A DNA stretch of 64,000 bases, taken from Streptomyces fagopyri (GTDB taxonomy: Bacteria > Actinomycetota > Actinomycetes > Streptomycetales > Streptomycetaceae). The DNA is taken from assembly GCF_009498275.1 (NCBI RefSeq), contig NZ_CP045643.1, positions 3,038,001 through 3,102,000 on the forward strand, read 5' to 3'. The notes beneath the pieces are model-generated. The model saw nothing but the letters and a program-made list of their open reading frames with translations, was not told the DNA's origin and did no database searches. A program made the position numbers and the translations under genes. Positions 48,455 to 56,768 of this stretch are shown here, in pieces (the first letter of the stretch is position 1; each line of letters opens with the position of its first letter).

Positions 48455-49212
48455 CGTTCGTTCCCTTCGGCTTCCTCGACACCGGCACCCGCGCCGGCAC
48501 CGGTAGCACCAGCACCAGCACCAGCACCAGCACCAGCACCAGCACCGAGATATCCGCAGGCGGCCGCCCTGCGCAGGGCCTCCTCCCGGGCGCCGGGCGC
48601 GTCCAGCGGGCCGTCGACGAGTCCGGCGAACCCGATCGCGACCCGTGCTCCGCCGATCGGACGGAGGCCGACCTCGGCGCTCTCCCCGGGGCCGAAGCGG
48701 ACCGACGAGCCGGCGGGAACGGCGAGCCGCATCCCGTAGGCCGCCGCCCGCGGGAAGTCGAGCCGCGGATTGGCCTCGAAGAAGTGGAAGTGCGAGGTGA
48801 CGGAGACCGGCACGGTGGCGGTGTTGGTCACCGTCAGGCGCACGACGGCCTCGGGCTCGGTGTGCGCGGGCCCCGGCAGCAGGGCGCCCGGTCCCTCCTC
48901 CCCCAGTCCGGGGCCGAGGGGGTCGCTCACCACGGCGAGCCGGGACCCGTCGTCGAAGACGGCCTCGACGTGCACCTCGGTGACGATGTCGGCGACGCCG
49001 GGCAGCACGTCGTCCGGGCCGAGGACGGACCGGGCGGCCTCGACGGCCTCCGCGAGCCGGCGCCCGTCCCGGGCCGCCTCGCACACCGTGTCCGCGATGA
49101 GCGCGGTCGCCTCGGGGACGTTGAGCCGCAGACCGCGGGCCCGGCGGGCCCGGGCCAGCTCGGCCGCGCCGAAGAGCAGCAGCCGGTCACGTTCCGTGGG
49201 GGTCAGTCTCAC
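48451..49212 (-). CDS. ureAB: fused urease gamma-beta subunit
   Basis: Residues 1-100 are urease gamma (MRLTPTERDRLLLFGAAELA, then LNVPEATALIADTVCEAARD). Residues about 125-225 are urease beta (VTNTATVPVSVTSHFHFFEA, then FPRAAAYGMRLAVPAGSSVR). The last 35 residues are a Gly-Ala repeat encoded by a hexanucleotide array, followed by an acidic end. Gamma-beta fusion is typical of the second urease type in Streptomyces and of Helicobacter ureases. GTG at 49212 follows aaggagg at nine bases. Confidence 0.9.
   Translation of the reverse strand: MRLTPTERDRLLLFGAAELARARRARGLRLNVPEATALIADTVCEAARDGRRLAEAVEAARSVLGPDDVLPGVADIVTEVHVEAVFDDGSRLAVVSDPLGPGLGEEGPGALLPGPAHTEPEAVVRLTVTNTATVPVSVTSHFHFFEANPRLDFPRAAAYGMRLAVPAGSSVRFGPGESAEVGLRPIGGARVAIGFAGLVDGPLDAPGAREEALRRAAACGYLGAGAGAGAGAGAGATGAGAGAGVEEAEGNER
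48505..48546. repeat. hexanucleotide microsatellite, seven copies of agcacc
   Basis: Seven exact copies lie inside the 3' end of the fused urease gene and encode a Gly-Ala run. Since the unit is six bases, length changes keep the frame. Confidence 0.9.
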
Positions 49213-49240
49213 GACGCGGCACCTCCTTGCCTTCCACCGA

Positions 49241-49261
49241 TTAGAACACCACTCTAAACAA
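49241..49261. promoter_or_regulatory. candidate TetR operator 1 (urease side)
   Basis: The dyad TTAGA-acaccac-TCTAA followed by acaa lies 29 bases before the ureAB start. Its right part (ctctaaacaa) recurs in operator 2, oriented the same way. Confidence 0.6.
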
Positions 49262-49327
49262 GGGATGGGCAAGAGGGGAACATTGACAGGCAGAGAGGCA
49301 TTGACGGGCGCACTTCGGAAGCGACAC

Positions 49328-49348
49328 ATTGAACGTCGCTCTAAACAA
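49328..49348. promoter_or_regulatory. candidate TetR operator 2 (permease side)
   Basis: attgaacgtcgctctaaaca shares gaac, a central c, and ctctaaacaa with operator 1. It overlaps the expected -10 of a TTGACG (49301-49306) promoter for the permease gene, a normal position for a repressor. Confidence 0.6.
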
Positions 49349-49376
49349 CCGGGCGGCGGATCGAAGGAGACCAGCC

Positions 49377-50810
49377 ATGCCGATAGAACAGCGCGGAGTC
49401 GACACCATCCCCGACGAGGAGCGGACCAGCGGGCCGCGCGACCTCGTGTCGATCCTCCTCGGCTCCAACCTCTGCCTCGGTGTGATCATCTTCGGCTGGC
49501 TGCCGCCGTCCTTCGGGCTCGACTGGTGGTCCTCGGTGAGCTCGATCGTGGCCGGCACGGTGATCGGCACGGCGCTCACCGCTCCCCTGGCGCTGGTCTC
49601 GCTGCGCACCGCGACCAACCTCTCCACCTCCTCCGGCGCCCAGTTCGGGGTGCGCGGACGGCTGGTCGGCTCGGTCGTCGGGCTGCTGCTCGCCCTCGGC
49701 TACACCGCGCTGACCGTGTGGATCGGCGGCGATGTGATGGTCGGCGTCCTGCACCGGCTGTTCGGACTGCCGGTGGACGGTCTCTCCTACGCCGTGGTGT
49801 ACGCGGTCCTCGCCGCCGCCACCGTCGCGGGCGCGGTCTACGGCTACCGGGTGCTGCTCACCATGTCCCGTGTCCTCGCCGTGGGCATGACCGCGCTGCT
49901 CGCCCTCGGCGTCCTCGCGTACGCGCCGCACTTCACCACCGCCGCGCTCCCGGAGACGGGCGGCTACCTGCTCGGCTCGTTCTGGCCCACCTGGCTGCTG
50001 GCGGCGGTCGCGGCGGGCCTGTCCGGACCCATCGCGTTCATCACCCTGCTCGGTGACTACACCCGCTACATCTCCCCGTCCCGGCACTCCTCGCGCGCGG
50101 TCCTGCACGCCACCTGGCTGGGTCTGATCGCCGGCCTGCTCGTCCCCCAGCTCTTCGGGACCTTCACGGCGTACGCGGCCCGCGCCGCCCTCGACTACGC
50201 GGGACCGCTGGTCTCCGCCTCCCCCGCCTGGTACCTCATCCCGCTGCTGCTCGCCGCCTCCGCGGGCTCGGTCGGCAACGCGGGACTGATGCTCTACTCC
50301 ATGGGCCTGGACCTGGACGCGATCCTGCCGCGGGCCTCGCGCGCCCGCGCCACGCTCACGGTCGCCGTCGTCGCGACCGTCTGTGTCTTCGTCGGCCACT
50401 ACGCCTGGAACGCGCAGTCCGCGCTGACGTCCTTCGTCCTTCTGCTGACGGCCATCGGCACCCCGTGGGCGGTCATCACCCTCATCGGCTTCGCCCGCAG
50501 CCGCGGGGTCTACGACCCGGACGCCCTCCAGGTCTTCAACCGCCGCTCCCGGGGCGGCATCTACTGGTACCGGGCCGGCTGGAACGTGCGGGCGACGGTC
50601 TCCTGGGTGCTCGGCGCGTGTGTCGGCCTGCTCGCCGTGTCGCTGCCCTCGTACGAGGGGCCGCTGCTGTCCCTCACCGGCGGAGTGGACTGCAGCTTCG
50701 TCCTGTCGGGCCTGGTGGGCGGCGTCGCCTACCTGGCCCTCCCCTCCGGACAGGCGTCCCCCCGCGTCGAGGCCGGACCGGAACCGGTGCGGGCCGAGAG
50801 CGGGCTGTAG
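49377..50810 (+). CDS. NCS1-family nucleobase/cation permease
   Basis: The 477-residue membrane protein has about 12 hydrophobic segments and NCS1 features: LLGSNLCLGVIIFGWLPPSF near the start, FITLLGDYTRYISPSRHSSR in the middle and LPSYEGPLLSLTGGVDCSFV near the end. Relatives carry cytosine, allantoin, uracil or thiamine precursors. Next to a urease, uptake of a nitrogen-rich compound such as a ureide or purine is likely. ATG at 49377 has aaggag eight bases upstream. It is divergent from the urease genes. Confidence 0.87.
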   Translation: MPIEQRGVDTIPDEERTSGPRDLVSILLGSNLCLGVIIFGWLPPSFGLDWWSSVSSIVAGTVIGTALTAPLALVSLRTATNLSTSSGAQFGVRGRLVGSVVGLLLALGYTALTVWIGGDVMVGVLHRLFGLPVDGLSYAVVYAVLAAATVAGAVYGYRVLLTMSRVLAVGMTALLALGVLAYAPHFTTAALPETGGYLLGSFWPTWLLAAVAAGLSGPIAFITLLGDYTRYISPSRHSSRAVLHATWLGLIAGLLVPQLFGTFTAYAARAALDYAGPLVSASPAWYLIPLLLAASAGSVGNAGLMLYSMGLDLDAILPRASRARATLTVAVVATVCVFVGHYAWNAQSALTSFVLLLTAIGTPWAVITLIGFARSRGVYDPDALQVFNRRSRGGIYWYRAGWNVRATVSWVLGACVGLLAVSLPSYEGPLLSLTGGVDCSFVLSGLVGGVAYLALPSGQASPRVEAGPEPVRAESGL

Positions 50811-51115
50811 TACCGCCGGCGCCGCCGGTACCCCGGGCGCTCGCGGTACCCGGCGCCGGACCCCGGGCCGGGTGGCGTCCGGGTCGTAGGTGGTGAGGAC
50901 GGGGCACGCCCACCGGGTCCCGGTCGCGGGCCCGGACGTGGCGGGGCGCCGCGGCCCTCCCGCCGTCCCCCTCGCCGTCCCCCTCGGCGGTCCCCTCCGT
51001 CCCGTCCGTCCCGTCCGCGTGCACGAACCGCCGGTCCCCGCGCTCCTTTCGGGGCGACGGGGACCGGCGGAGGCGTGGATCGCCGGAGACCGGCGGGCAC
51101 CAGGGGCGCGCGGGC
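50811..51115. other. convergent intergenic region between permease and ilvE
   Basis: A GC dyad (gtaccgccggcgccgccggt and neighbouring ggtacc repeats, 50810-50870) may terminate the permease transcript. No gene is seen. Confidence 0.45.
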
Positions 51116-52222
51116 CTAACCCAGCGGGTGCATCCAGCCGTGCCGGTCCTCGCTGACACCGCGCTGGATGTCGAGGAGCGCCTCGCGCAGCTTCATGGTG
51201 ACCTCGCCGGGCTCTCCGCCGGACTGCTTCCACTCGGCGCCCGTGCGCTTGACCGTGCCGACCGGGGTGATGACCGCCGCGGTGCCGCAGGCGAAGACCT
51301 CGGTCAGCGTGCCGTTCTCGGCGTCGCGCTGCCACTGGTCGATGGAGACGCGGCCCTCACGGGACTCGTAGCCGAGGTCGCGGGCCACGGTGAGCAGGGA
51401 GTCGCGGGTGACGCCCTCCAGGATGGAACCGGTGAGCGAGGGGGTGACGATCACCGGCTTCTCACCGGACGCGCCGCCGTACACGAAGTACAGGTTCATA
51501 CCGCCGAGTTCCTCGATCCACTGGTGCTCGACCGCGTCGAGGTAGCAGACCTGGTCGCAGCCCTTGGCGGCGGCCTCGGCCTGCGCGAGCAGCGAGGCGG
51601 CGTAGTTGCCGCCGGTCTTGGCGTCGCCCATGCCGCCGGGGACGGCGCGCACACGGTCCTCGGAGAGCCAGATGGACACGGGCTTCACGCCGCCCGGGAA
51701 GTAGGCGCCGGCCGGGGAGGCGATGACGAGGAACAGGTACTCGTTGGCGGGCTTCACCCCGAGCCCGACCTCGGTCGCGATCATGAACGGGCGGAGGTAG
51801 AGGGACTCCTCGCCGCCGTGCGCCGGGACCCAGGCCCTGTCCTGCTGGACCAGCACGTCACAGGCCTCGATGAACGTCTCCACCGGAAGCTCCGGCATGC
51901 CAAGGCGACGGGCGGAGGCCTGGAAGCGGCGGGCGTTCTTGTCCGGGCGGAAGGTGGCCACGGAGCCGTCGGGCTGACGGTAGGCCTTGAGTCCCTCGAA
52001 GATCTCCTGCGCGTAGTGCAGGGTCATGTTCGCCGGGTCGAGAGAGAGCGGGCCGTACGGAACGAGCTGACCGTCGTGCCAGCCGCGGCCCTCGGTCCAC
52101 TTGATCGTCACCATGTGGTCGGTGAAGTGGCGGCCGAACCCGGGGCTGGTCAGAAGCGCCTCGCGCTCCGCATCCGAGCGGGGCTGCGAGGAGGGCTTGA
52201 GCTCGATCGTGGGCGTCGTCAT
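51116..52222 (-). CDS. ilvE: branched-chain amino acid aminotransferase
   Basis: IlvE makes valine, leucine and isoleucine from their keto acids with glutamate. The 368-residue class IV PLP enzyme shows [20 protein letters not shown], the PLP-lysine in [17 protein letters not shown], and [12 protein letters not shown] and [16 protein letters not shown] at 52222 gives the standard length. leuB lies upstream on the same strand but a terminator separates them. A gataat box sits about 120 bases upstream of the start on the reverse strand. Confidence 0.95.
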   Translation of the reverse strand: MTTPTIELKPSSQPRSDAEREALLTSPGFGRHFTDHMVTIKWTEGRGWHDGQLVPYGPLSLDPANMTLHYAQEIFEGLKAYRQPDGSVATFRPDKNARRFQASARRLGMPELPVETFIEACDVLVQQDRAWVPAHGGEESLYLRPFMIATEVGLGVKPANEYLFLVIASPAGAYFPGGVKPVSIWLSEDRVRAVPGGMGDAKTGGNYAASLLAQAEAAAKGCDQVCYLDAVEHQWIEELGGMNLYFVYGGASGEKPVIVTPSLTGSILEGVTRDSLLTVARDLGYESREGRVSIDQWQRDAENGTLTEVFACGTAAVITPVGTVKRTGAEWKQSGGEPGEVTMKLREALLDIQRGVSEDRHGWMHPLG

Positions 52223-52442
52223 GAGTGGTTGTCCTTCACCGGTTGTGTGTGACGGGCCGCGCTCACGCCTGTACTGCCAGTGGCCAGTGCTAGGACGTCC
52301 GAGCATTCCCTCATTCAGCGGCTCCGCGTTCGATTATCGCGCGAGTATCGCGCGCTCGGGGCCGTGGACGAAAACGGGGTGAATGCGGCCCATGGGGTTG
52401 CCCAGGGGTTGATGGTGGCACCCGGCGAGGGCAGAAGAAAAG

Positions 52443-52472
52443 CCGCCGGGCGCGGTTGCGACCCGGCGGCTG
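52443..52472 (-). terminator. terminator of leuB
   Basis: A ten-bp stem (agccgccggg and cccggcggct) with a ten-base loop, 25 bases past the leuB stop, followed on the reverse strand by tttt. Confidence 0.8.
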
Positions 52473-52496
52473 CTTCGTTGGGGTGAGCGCGCGGGG

Positions 52497-53540
52497 TCAG
52501 CCGGCTACTCGTACGGCGAGCGCGTCGCCGATCTCCTCGGTGCTGCGGGCGGGCTGCCCGACACGCTCGGCGAGGTCGGCGGAGACGGCGTCCTCGATAC
52601 GGGCGGCCTCGGGCTCGTAGCCGAGGTGGCGCAGCAGGAGCGCGACGGACAGGACGGTGGCGCTGGGGTCGGCCTTGCCCTGGCCCGCGATGTCCGGCGC
52701 GGAGCCGTGCACGGGCTCGAACATCGACGGGAACTCGCCGCTCGGGTTGATGTTGCCCGAGGCGGCGACGCCGATACCGCCGGAGACGGCCGCGGCGAGG
52801 TCGGTGATGATGTCGCCGAAGAGGTTGTCGGTGACGATCACGTCGAAGCGCTCGGGCTGCGTGACGAGGTAGATCGTCGCCGCGTCCACGTGCATGTACT
52901 CGGTGGTGACCTCGGGGAACTCCCCGGCCACCCTGTTGAAGACGTTCGTCCACAGGTGACCGGCGAAGGTCAGCACGTTGTTCTTGTGGATGAGCGCCAG
53001 CTTCTTGCGCGGGCGGGCCTGGGCGCGGGCGAAGGCGTCACGGACGACCCGCTCGACACCGAAGGCCGTGTTGACGGAGACCTCGGTGGCGACCTCGTGC
53101 TCGGTGCCCTTGCGGATGGTGCCGCCGTTGCCGGTGTACGGGCCCTCGGTGCCCTCGCGGACCACCACGAAGTCGATCTCGGGCTGACCGGCCAGCGGGG
53201 TGGCGACCCCGGGGAGCAGCTTCGAGGGACGCAGGTTGACGTGGTGGTCGAAGGCGAAGCGCAGCTTGAGCAGGAAGCCCCGCTCCAGGACGCCGGACGG
53301 GACCGAGGGGTCGCCGATCGCGCCGAGGAGGATCGCGTCGTGCCGCTTCAGGGCGTCGAGGTCGGCGTCGGTGAGGGTCTCACCGGTCGCGTGGTAGCGC
53401 CGGGCGCCGAAGTCGAAGTCCTTGGTCTCCAGCTTCACATCCTGCGGAAGGACGGCGGAGAGCACCTTCAGCCCCTGGGCCACGACCTCCTGGCCGATGC
53501 CGTCACCGGGGATCACTGCGAGATTGATGCTGCGAGACAT
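52497..53540 (-). CDS. leuB: 3-isopropylmalate dehydrogenase
   Basis: LeuB oxidises 3-isopropylmalate (and methylmalate from the citramalate route). The 347-residue protein has [14 protein letters not shown] at the start, the substrate site [18 protein letters not shown], the NAD loop [17 protein letters not shown] and [16 protein letters not shown]. This sequence matches the shorter actinobacterial type. ATG at 53540 is preceded by a gaggc-like weak ribosome site. It is divergent from the phosphoesterase gene. Confidence 0.96.
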   Translation of the reverse strand: MSRSINLAVIPGDGIGQEVVAQGLKVLSAVLPQDVKLETKDFDFGARRYHATGETLTDADLDALKRHDAILLGAIGDPSVPSGVLERGFLLKLRFAFDHHVNLRPSKLLPGVATPLAGQPEIDFVVVREGTEGPYTGNGGTIRKGTEHEVATEVSVNTAFGVERVVRDAFARAQARPRKKLALIHKNNVLTFAGHLWTNVFNRVAGEFPEVTTEYMHVDAATIYLVTQPERFDVIVTDNLFGDIITDLAAAVSGGIGVAASGNINPSGEFPSMFEPVHGSAPDIAGQGKADPSATVLSVALLLRHLGYEPEAARIEDAVSADLAERVGQPARSTEEIGDALAVRVAG

Positions 53541-53683
53541 GGAGGCACCGTACTCCCCTGTCCCATGGGATGACACGACGTGTCCGCCATACGGACGAGC
53601 CGGTGCCGCCGCACGCCAACCCGTCGCCCTGTGTTCACCCGTATGTACGGCGCCCGTTGGGCCTCGCTGGGAAGTTCTCGAAC

Positions 53684-55249
53684 ATGGACACTCCCGACGT
53701 CGGCATCCCCGAGCAGCTCGCGCGCCGTATGAGCATGGCCGAGCAGCACGAGTACCTGCGGACGAAGCTCACCCGGCGCCGCGCGCTGACCGCGGCGGGC
53801 GCCTTCGCCGGCGGTGGGCTGCTGGCCGGCTGCGCGTCCGGCACGGAGAGACCGGCGCGCGCGTCGGTCCCGGCGGCGGCCTCCGCGACCGGGCAGGTGC
53901 ACGGTTCCGCCGTCACGCCCTTCGGCCGGCATCTCGCCTTCGGGGCGGACCCCAAGACCCAGATGCGGATCTCCTGGCAGGTGCCGCTGGCGGTCCGCAA
54001 GCCGTACGTGCGGGTGGGGCTGACGCCCTGGGGGCTGAGCCGGAGGATCGAGGCGGAGGTCCGCGACCTGCACACGCCGGGCCTGGCCGGCCAGCGGTTC
54101 GCGCTGGACCAGTACTACCTGCACGCGGCGCTGGACAACCTGCGGCCCGGCACGACGTACTACTACGGGGTCGGCCACGAGGGGTTCGACCCGGCGTCGC
54201 GGGAGCGGCACTCCACGGTCGGCTCCTTCCGAACCGCGCCCGCTGGCCCGGAGAAGTTCGTCTTCACCGCCTTCGGGGACCAGGGCGTCAGCCCCGACGC
54301 GCTCGCCAACGACAAGGTGCTGCTGGGCCGGCATCCGGCCTTCCATCTGCACGCGGGCGACATCTGCTATGCGGACTCGGTGGGTCTCGGCGCGAAGTCC
54401 GACGTCTACGACCCGACCGCCTGGGACCTGTTCCTCAGGCAGACCGAACCGGTGGCGAGGTCGGTGCCGTGGATGGTGACGACCGGCAACCACGACATGG
54501 AGGCCTGGTACTCGCCGAACGGGTACGGCGGCCAGTCGGCACGCTGGTCCCTCCCGGACAACGGCTTCGACGCCCGCCACGCGCCGGGCGTGTACTCCTT
54601 CACGTACGGCAACGTGGGGATCGTGGCACTCGACGCGAACGACGTGTCGTACGAGATCCCCGCCAACAAGGGCTACACGGACGGCCGGCAGACGGCCTGG
54701 CTCGACAGGCGGCTCGGTGAACTGCGCGGGACGGTCGACTTCGTGGTGGTCTTCTTCCATCACTGCGCCTACTCGACCTCGACCCACGCCTCCGACGGCG
54801 GCGTGCGCGACGCCTGGCTCCCGCTGTTCGCCAAGCACCAGGTGGACCTGGTGATCAACGGGCACAACCACGTGTACGAGCGCACCGACGCGATCAGGGG
54901 CGGCAGGGTGGGCAGGCCGGTGCCGGTCGGCGCGTCGACCGATCCGACCCGGGACGGGATCGTGTACGTCACGGCGGGCGGGGCGGGCAAGAGCCTGTAC
55001 CGGTTCCCCGAGGGGGTGCGGGACAGCTACGAGGGGAAGGCCGCACACCACGAGCCCGTCAGGACCTTCCACTGGACGAAGTCGCGGCACCAGCAGCACG
55101 ACACCGTGGAGTGGTCGCGCGTGCGCTACACCGGGTACTCCTTCCTCTCGGTGGAGGCGGAGACCGGCGCGACGCCGAAGCTCAAGGTGTCGGCGCTCGC
55201 CCAGAACGGCAGGCGGATCGACTACTTCGAGGTGCGGCGCGGAGCGTGA
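53684..55249 (+). CDS. Tat-exported purple-acid-phosphatase-type lipoprotein
   Basis: The 521-residue protein has a twin-arginine signal ([20 protein letters not shown]) ending in a lipobox cysteine. A fibronectin-like N domain with [19 protein letters not shown] follows. The metallophosphatase core has the metal ligand motifs [27 protein letters not shown] and NGHNHVYER, in the right order. It likely removes phosphate from organic phosphates outside the cell. ATG at 53684 is chosen; the upstream frame includes the leuB promoter area. Confidence 0.9.
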   Translation: MDTPDVGIPEQLARRMSMAEQHEYLRTKLTRRRALTAAGAFAGGGLLAGCASGTERPARASVPAAASATGQVHGSAVTPFGRHLAFGADPKTQMRISWQVPLAVRKPYVRVGLTPWGLSRRIEAEVRDLHTPGLAGQRFALDQYYLHAALDNLRPGTTYYYGVGHEGFDPASRERHSTVGSFRTAPAGPEKFVFTAFGDQGVSPDALANDKVLLGRHPAFHLHAGDICYADSVGLGAKSDVYDPTAWDLFLRQTEPVARSVPWMVTTGNHDMEAWYSPNGYGGQSARWSLPDNGFDARHAPGVYSFTYGNVGIVALDANDVSYEIPANKGYTDGRQTAWLDRRLGELRGTVDFVVVFFHHCAYSTSTHASDGGVRDAWLPLFAKHQVDLVINGHNHVYERTDAIRGGRVGRPVPVGASTDPTRDGIVYVTAGGAGKSLYRFPEGVRDSYEGKAAHHEPVRTFHWTKSRHQQHDTVEWSRVRYTGYSFLSVEAETGATPKLKVSALAQNGRRIDYFEVRRGA

Positions 55250-55368
55250 CCCCGCGCCGCACCTCGTTCGGGTGCGGCTCCCGGTTCAGGGGGCGGACGG
55301 CCCACAGGGCCGCGCGACGCCGGGCGGCGGGCCCGGGGCGCGGGTGGACGGGGGGCGGGGGACGGGCC

Positions 55369-55497
55369 TCAGTGGCCCGTCTCACCGCCGTTGTCCCTGC
55401 GGTCCAGGGCTCGCTGGAGGGCGGCCGCCGCGTTCTTGCGGTCGGACTCACTCGAACGGGAAACGTGACGGACTCGGCGGACGGTCGTCTCGGCCAT
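55369..55497 (-). CDS. small basic protein, 42 residues
   Basis: A short gene reads MAETTVRRVRHVSRSSESDR then KNAAAALQRALDRRDNGGET. It is Arg-rich and helical in its second half (KNAAAALQRALDRRD), with no membrane part. The start ATG at 55497 has a clean aaggag ten bases upstream, which is the main reason to trust it. I recall similar unnamed short proteins in Streptomyces but cannot give a function. Confidence 0.7.
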   Translation of the reverse strand: MAETTVRRVRHVSRSSESDRKNAAAALQRALDRRDNGGETGH

Positions 55498-56027
55498 GAT
55501 GAATCGACTCCTTGCCTCCGGGGACCCTGGGCGGGCGGCCGGAAATGCGGTGAGGGATTACGAGACGCCGGAAGGGGCGGGGAGCGGTGCCGCAGGGATT
55601 GCCTGCCAGGGGCGCCGGCTCACGACCGCCATTCGCTTGGTCTAGCGAGACGTTCGGCTCCTACAAACGTAAGCGAGGACGGAGCATCTGTCTCCACAAT
55701 TACTCGGACTTCCTACTATCTGAGACGGCGGATCGGGTGACCCTGTCCTGACCAGCGCCGACGGTCCGCGCGGCATCTCCCGCCGCGAGGTGCCGCCGCG
55801 CCGCCGGCCCCTGGGACCGGCTGCGGGCGGAGCGTGCCGGGCCGCGACGGCCGCGAGCACGTCTGCCTCCACGACCACGACCGCGTGCGCGGTACGCCCG
55901 GCGGCGCCGCGTCCCCGCGCGGCGCGATCGAGGCGGAAGTCACCCCGAGGCCTACGGCCGACCGGTGGGAGGTCGGGACGAGGGAGGAGGCCGGGAAGAG
56001 GGAGTCAGGCACGCGCGGGGGCCGGGG
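55498..56027. other. 530-bp region without a supported gene
   Basis: Near 55650-55720 the sequence is AT-richer (ctacaaacgtaag, cacaattactcgg), probably promoter DNA for the small protein on the reverse strand. The rest to 56027 is GC-rich with long open frames lacking ribosome sites. Confidence 0.5.
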
Positions 56028-56594
56028 TCACAGCACGTCTCCCTCGCGCCAGTCGAAGACCAGCTCGTGGGCCGGGTCGAGGGCGCCGCGCGGGGGGCGG
56101 CCCCGGGTGCCCGCGGCGGCGACGGGCCGTACGAACGTGCTGCCCTCCTCGTCCGGCAGGCGCACCACACCCCCGGGTCCCAGCGCGCAGATCCGGCCCG
56201 GCCAGAGCTGCCAGCCACGAGCCGCGTACAGGGGACCGCCCTCCTCGCTGGCGGAGAGAGCTCCCAACGCGTACGAACCCTCGATCACCCGCTCAAGGGC
56301 CGCCATGACCCGGCCGCCATGACCGCGCCTGCGCACGTCGGCCCGTACGCCCACGGCCTCCACGTAGCCGACTCGCAGCGAGTGGCCCCGGTGCAGCACC
56401 CGGCGCTGGATCACGGAGCCGTGGCCCGCGAGGCCCTTGTCGTCGTGCACGAGGGCGTGGATGCCACCGAGGCCGTGGTCCCAGTCCTCGTCACCGAAGT
56501 CCCCGCCGAAGGCGTCGTCCAGGAAGGCGCGGACCGCGTGGAGTTCGGCGGGCGCGAGGTCCGCGGTGTGGGCGGTCCGCAGTCGGGTGGCCAT
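56028..56594 (-). CDS. AAC(2')-I-like aminoglycoside N-acetyltransferase
   Basis: The 188-residue GNAT protein strongly resembles mycobacterial AAC(2')-Ic by memory: TADLAPAELHAVRAFLDDAF, DWDHGLGGIHALVHDD, HSLRVGYVEAVGVRADVRRR (acetyl-CoA site), YALGALSASEEGGPLYAARG, and a DWREGDVL end. That family acetylates the 2' amino group of aminoglycosides; the native role may be cell-wall or small-molecule acetylation. ATG at 56594 is chosen. Residues 160-170 contain a small Gly/Arg-rich insertion. Confidence 0.83.
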   Translation of the reverse strand: MATRLRTAHTADLAPAELHAVRAFLDDAFGGDFGDEDWDHGLGGIHALVHDDKGLAGHGSVIQRRVLHRGHSLRVGYVEAVGVRADVRRRGHGGRVMAALERVIEGSYALGALSASEEGGPLYAARGWQLWPGRICALGPGGVVRLPDEEGSTFVRPVAAAGTRGRPPRGALDPAHELVFDWREGDVL

Positions 56595-56768
56595 CCGCCC
56601 AGTATCCCGGCGTCCCCCGCGGCCGTCGATCGGCTCGCGCGCCGGACCGCCCGCGGCCCGGTCCGGGCGCCCGCGGGCGCCCGGCACGGCGGCGACCTCG
56701 CACACGCGCGGGCCGGACGGCCGCCCCGATCGGCGGCCGTCCGGCCCGCGTCCGACATCCCGTGGGCG

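Noticed and set aside
55790..56308. Arg/Ala-rich frames opposite and before the AAC(2')-like gene
   Set aside because: They are shadows or composition artefacts without start signals.
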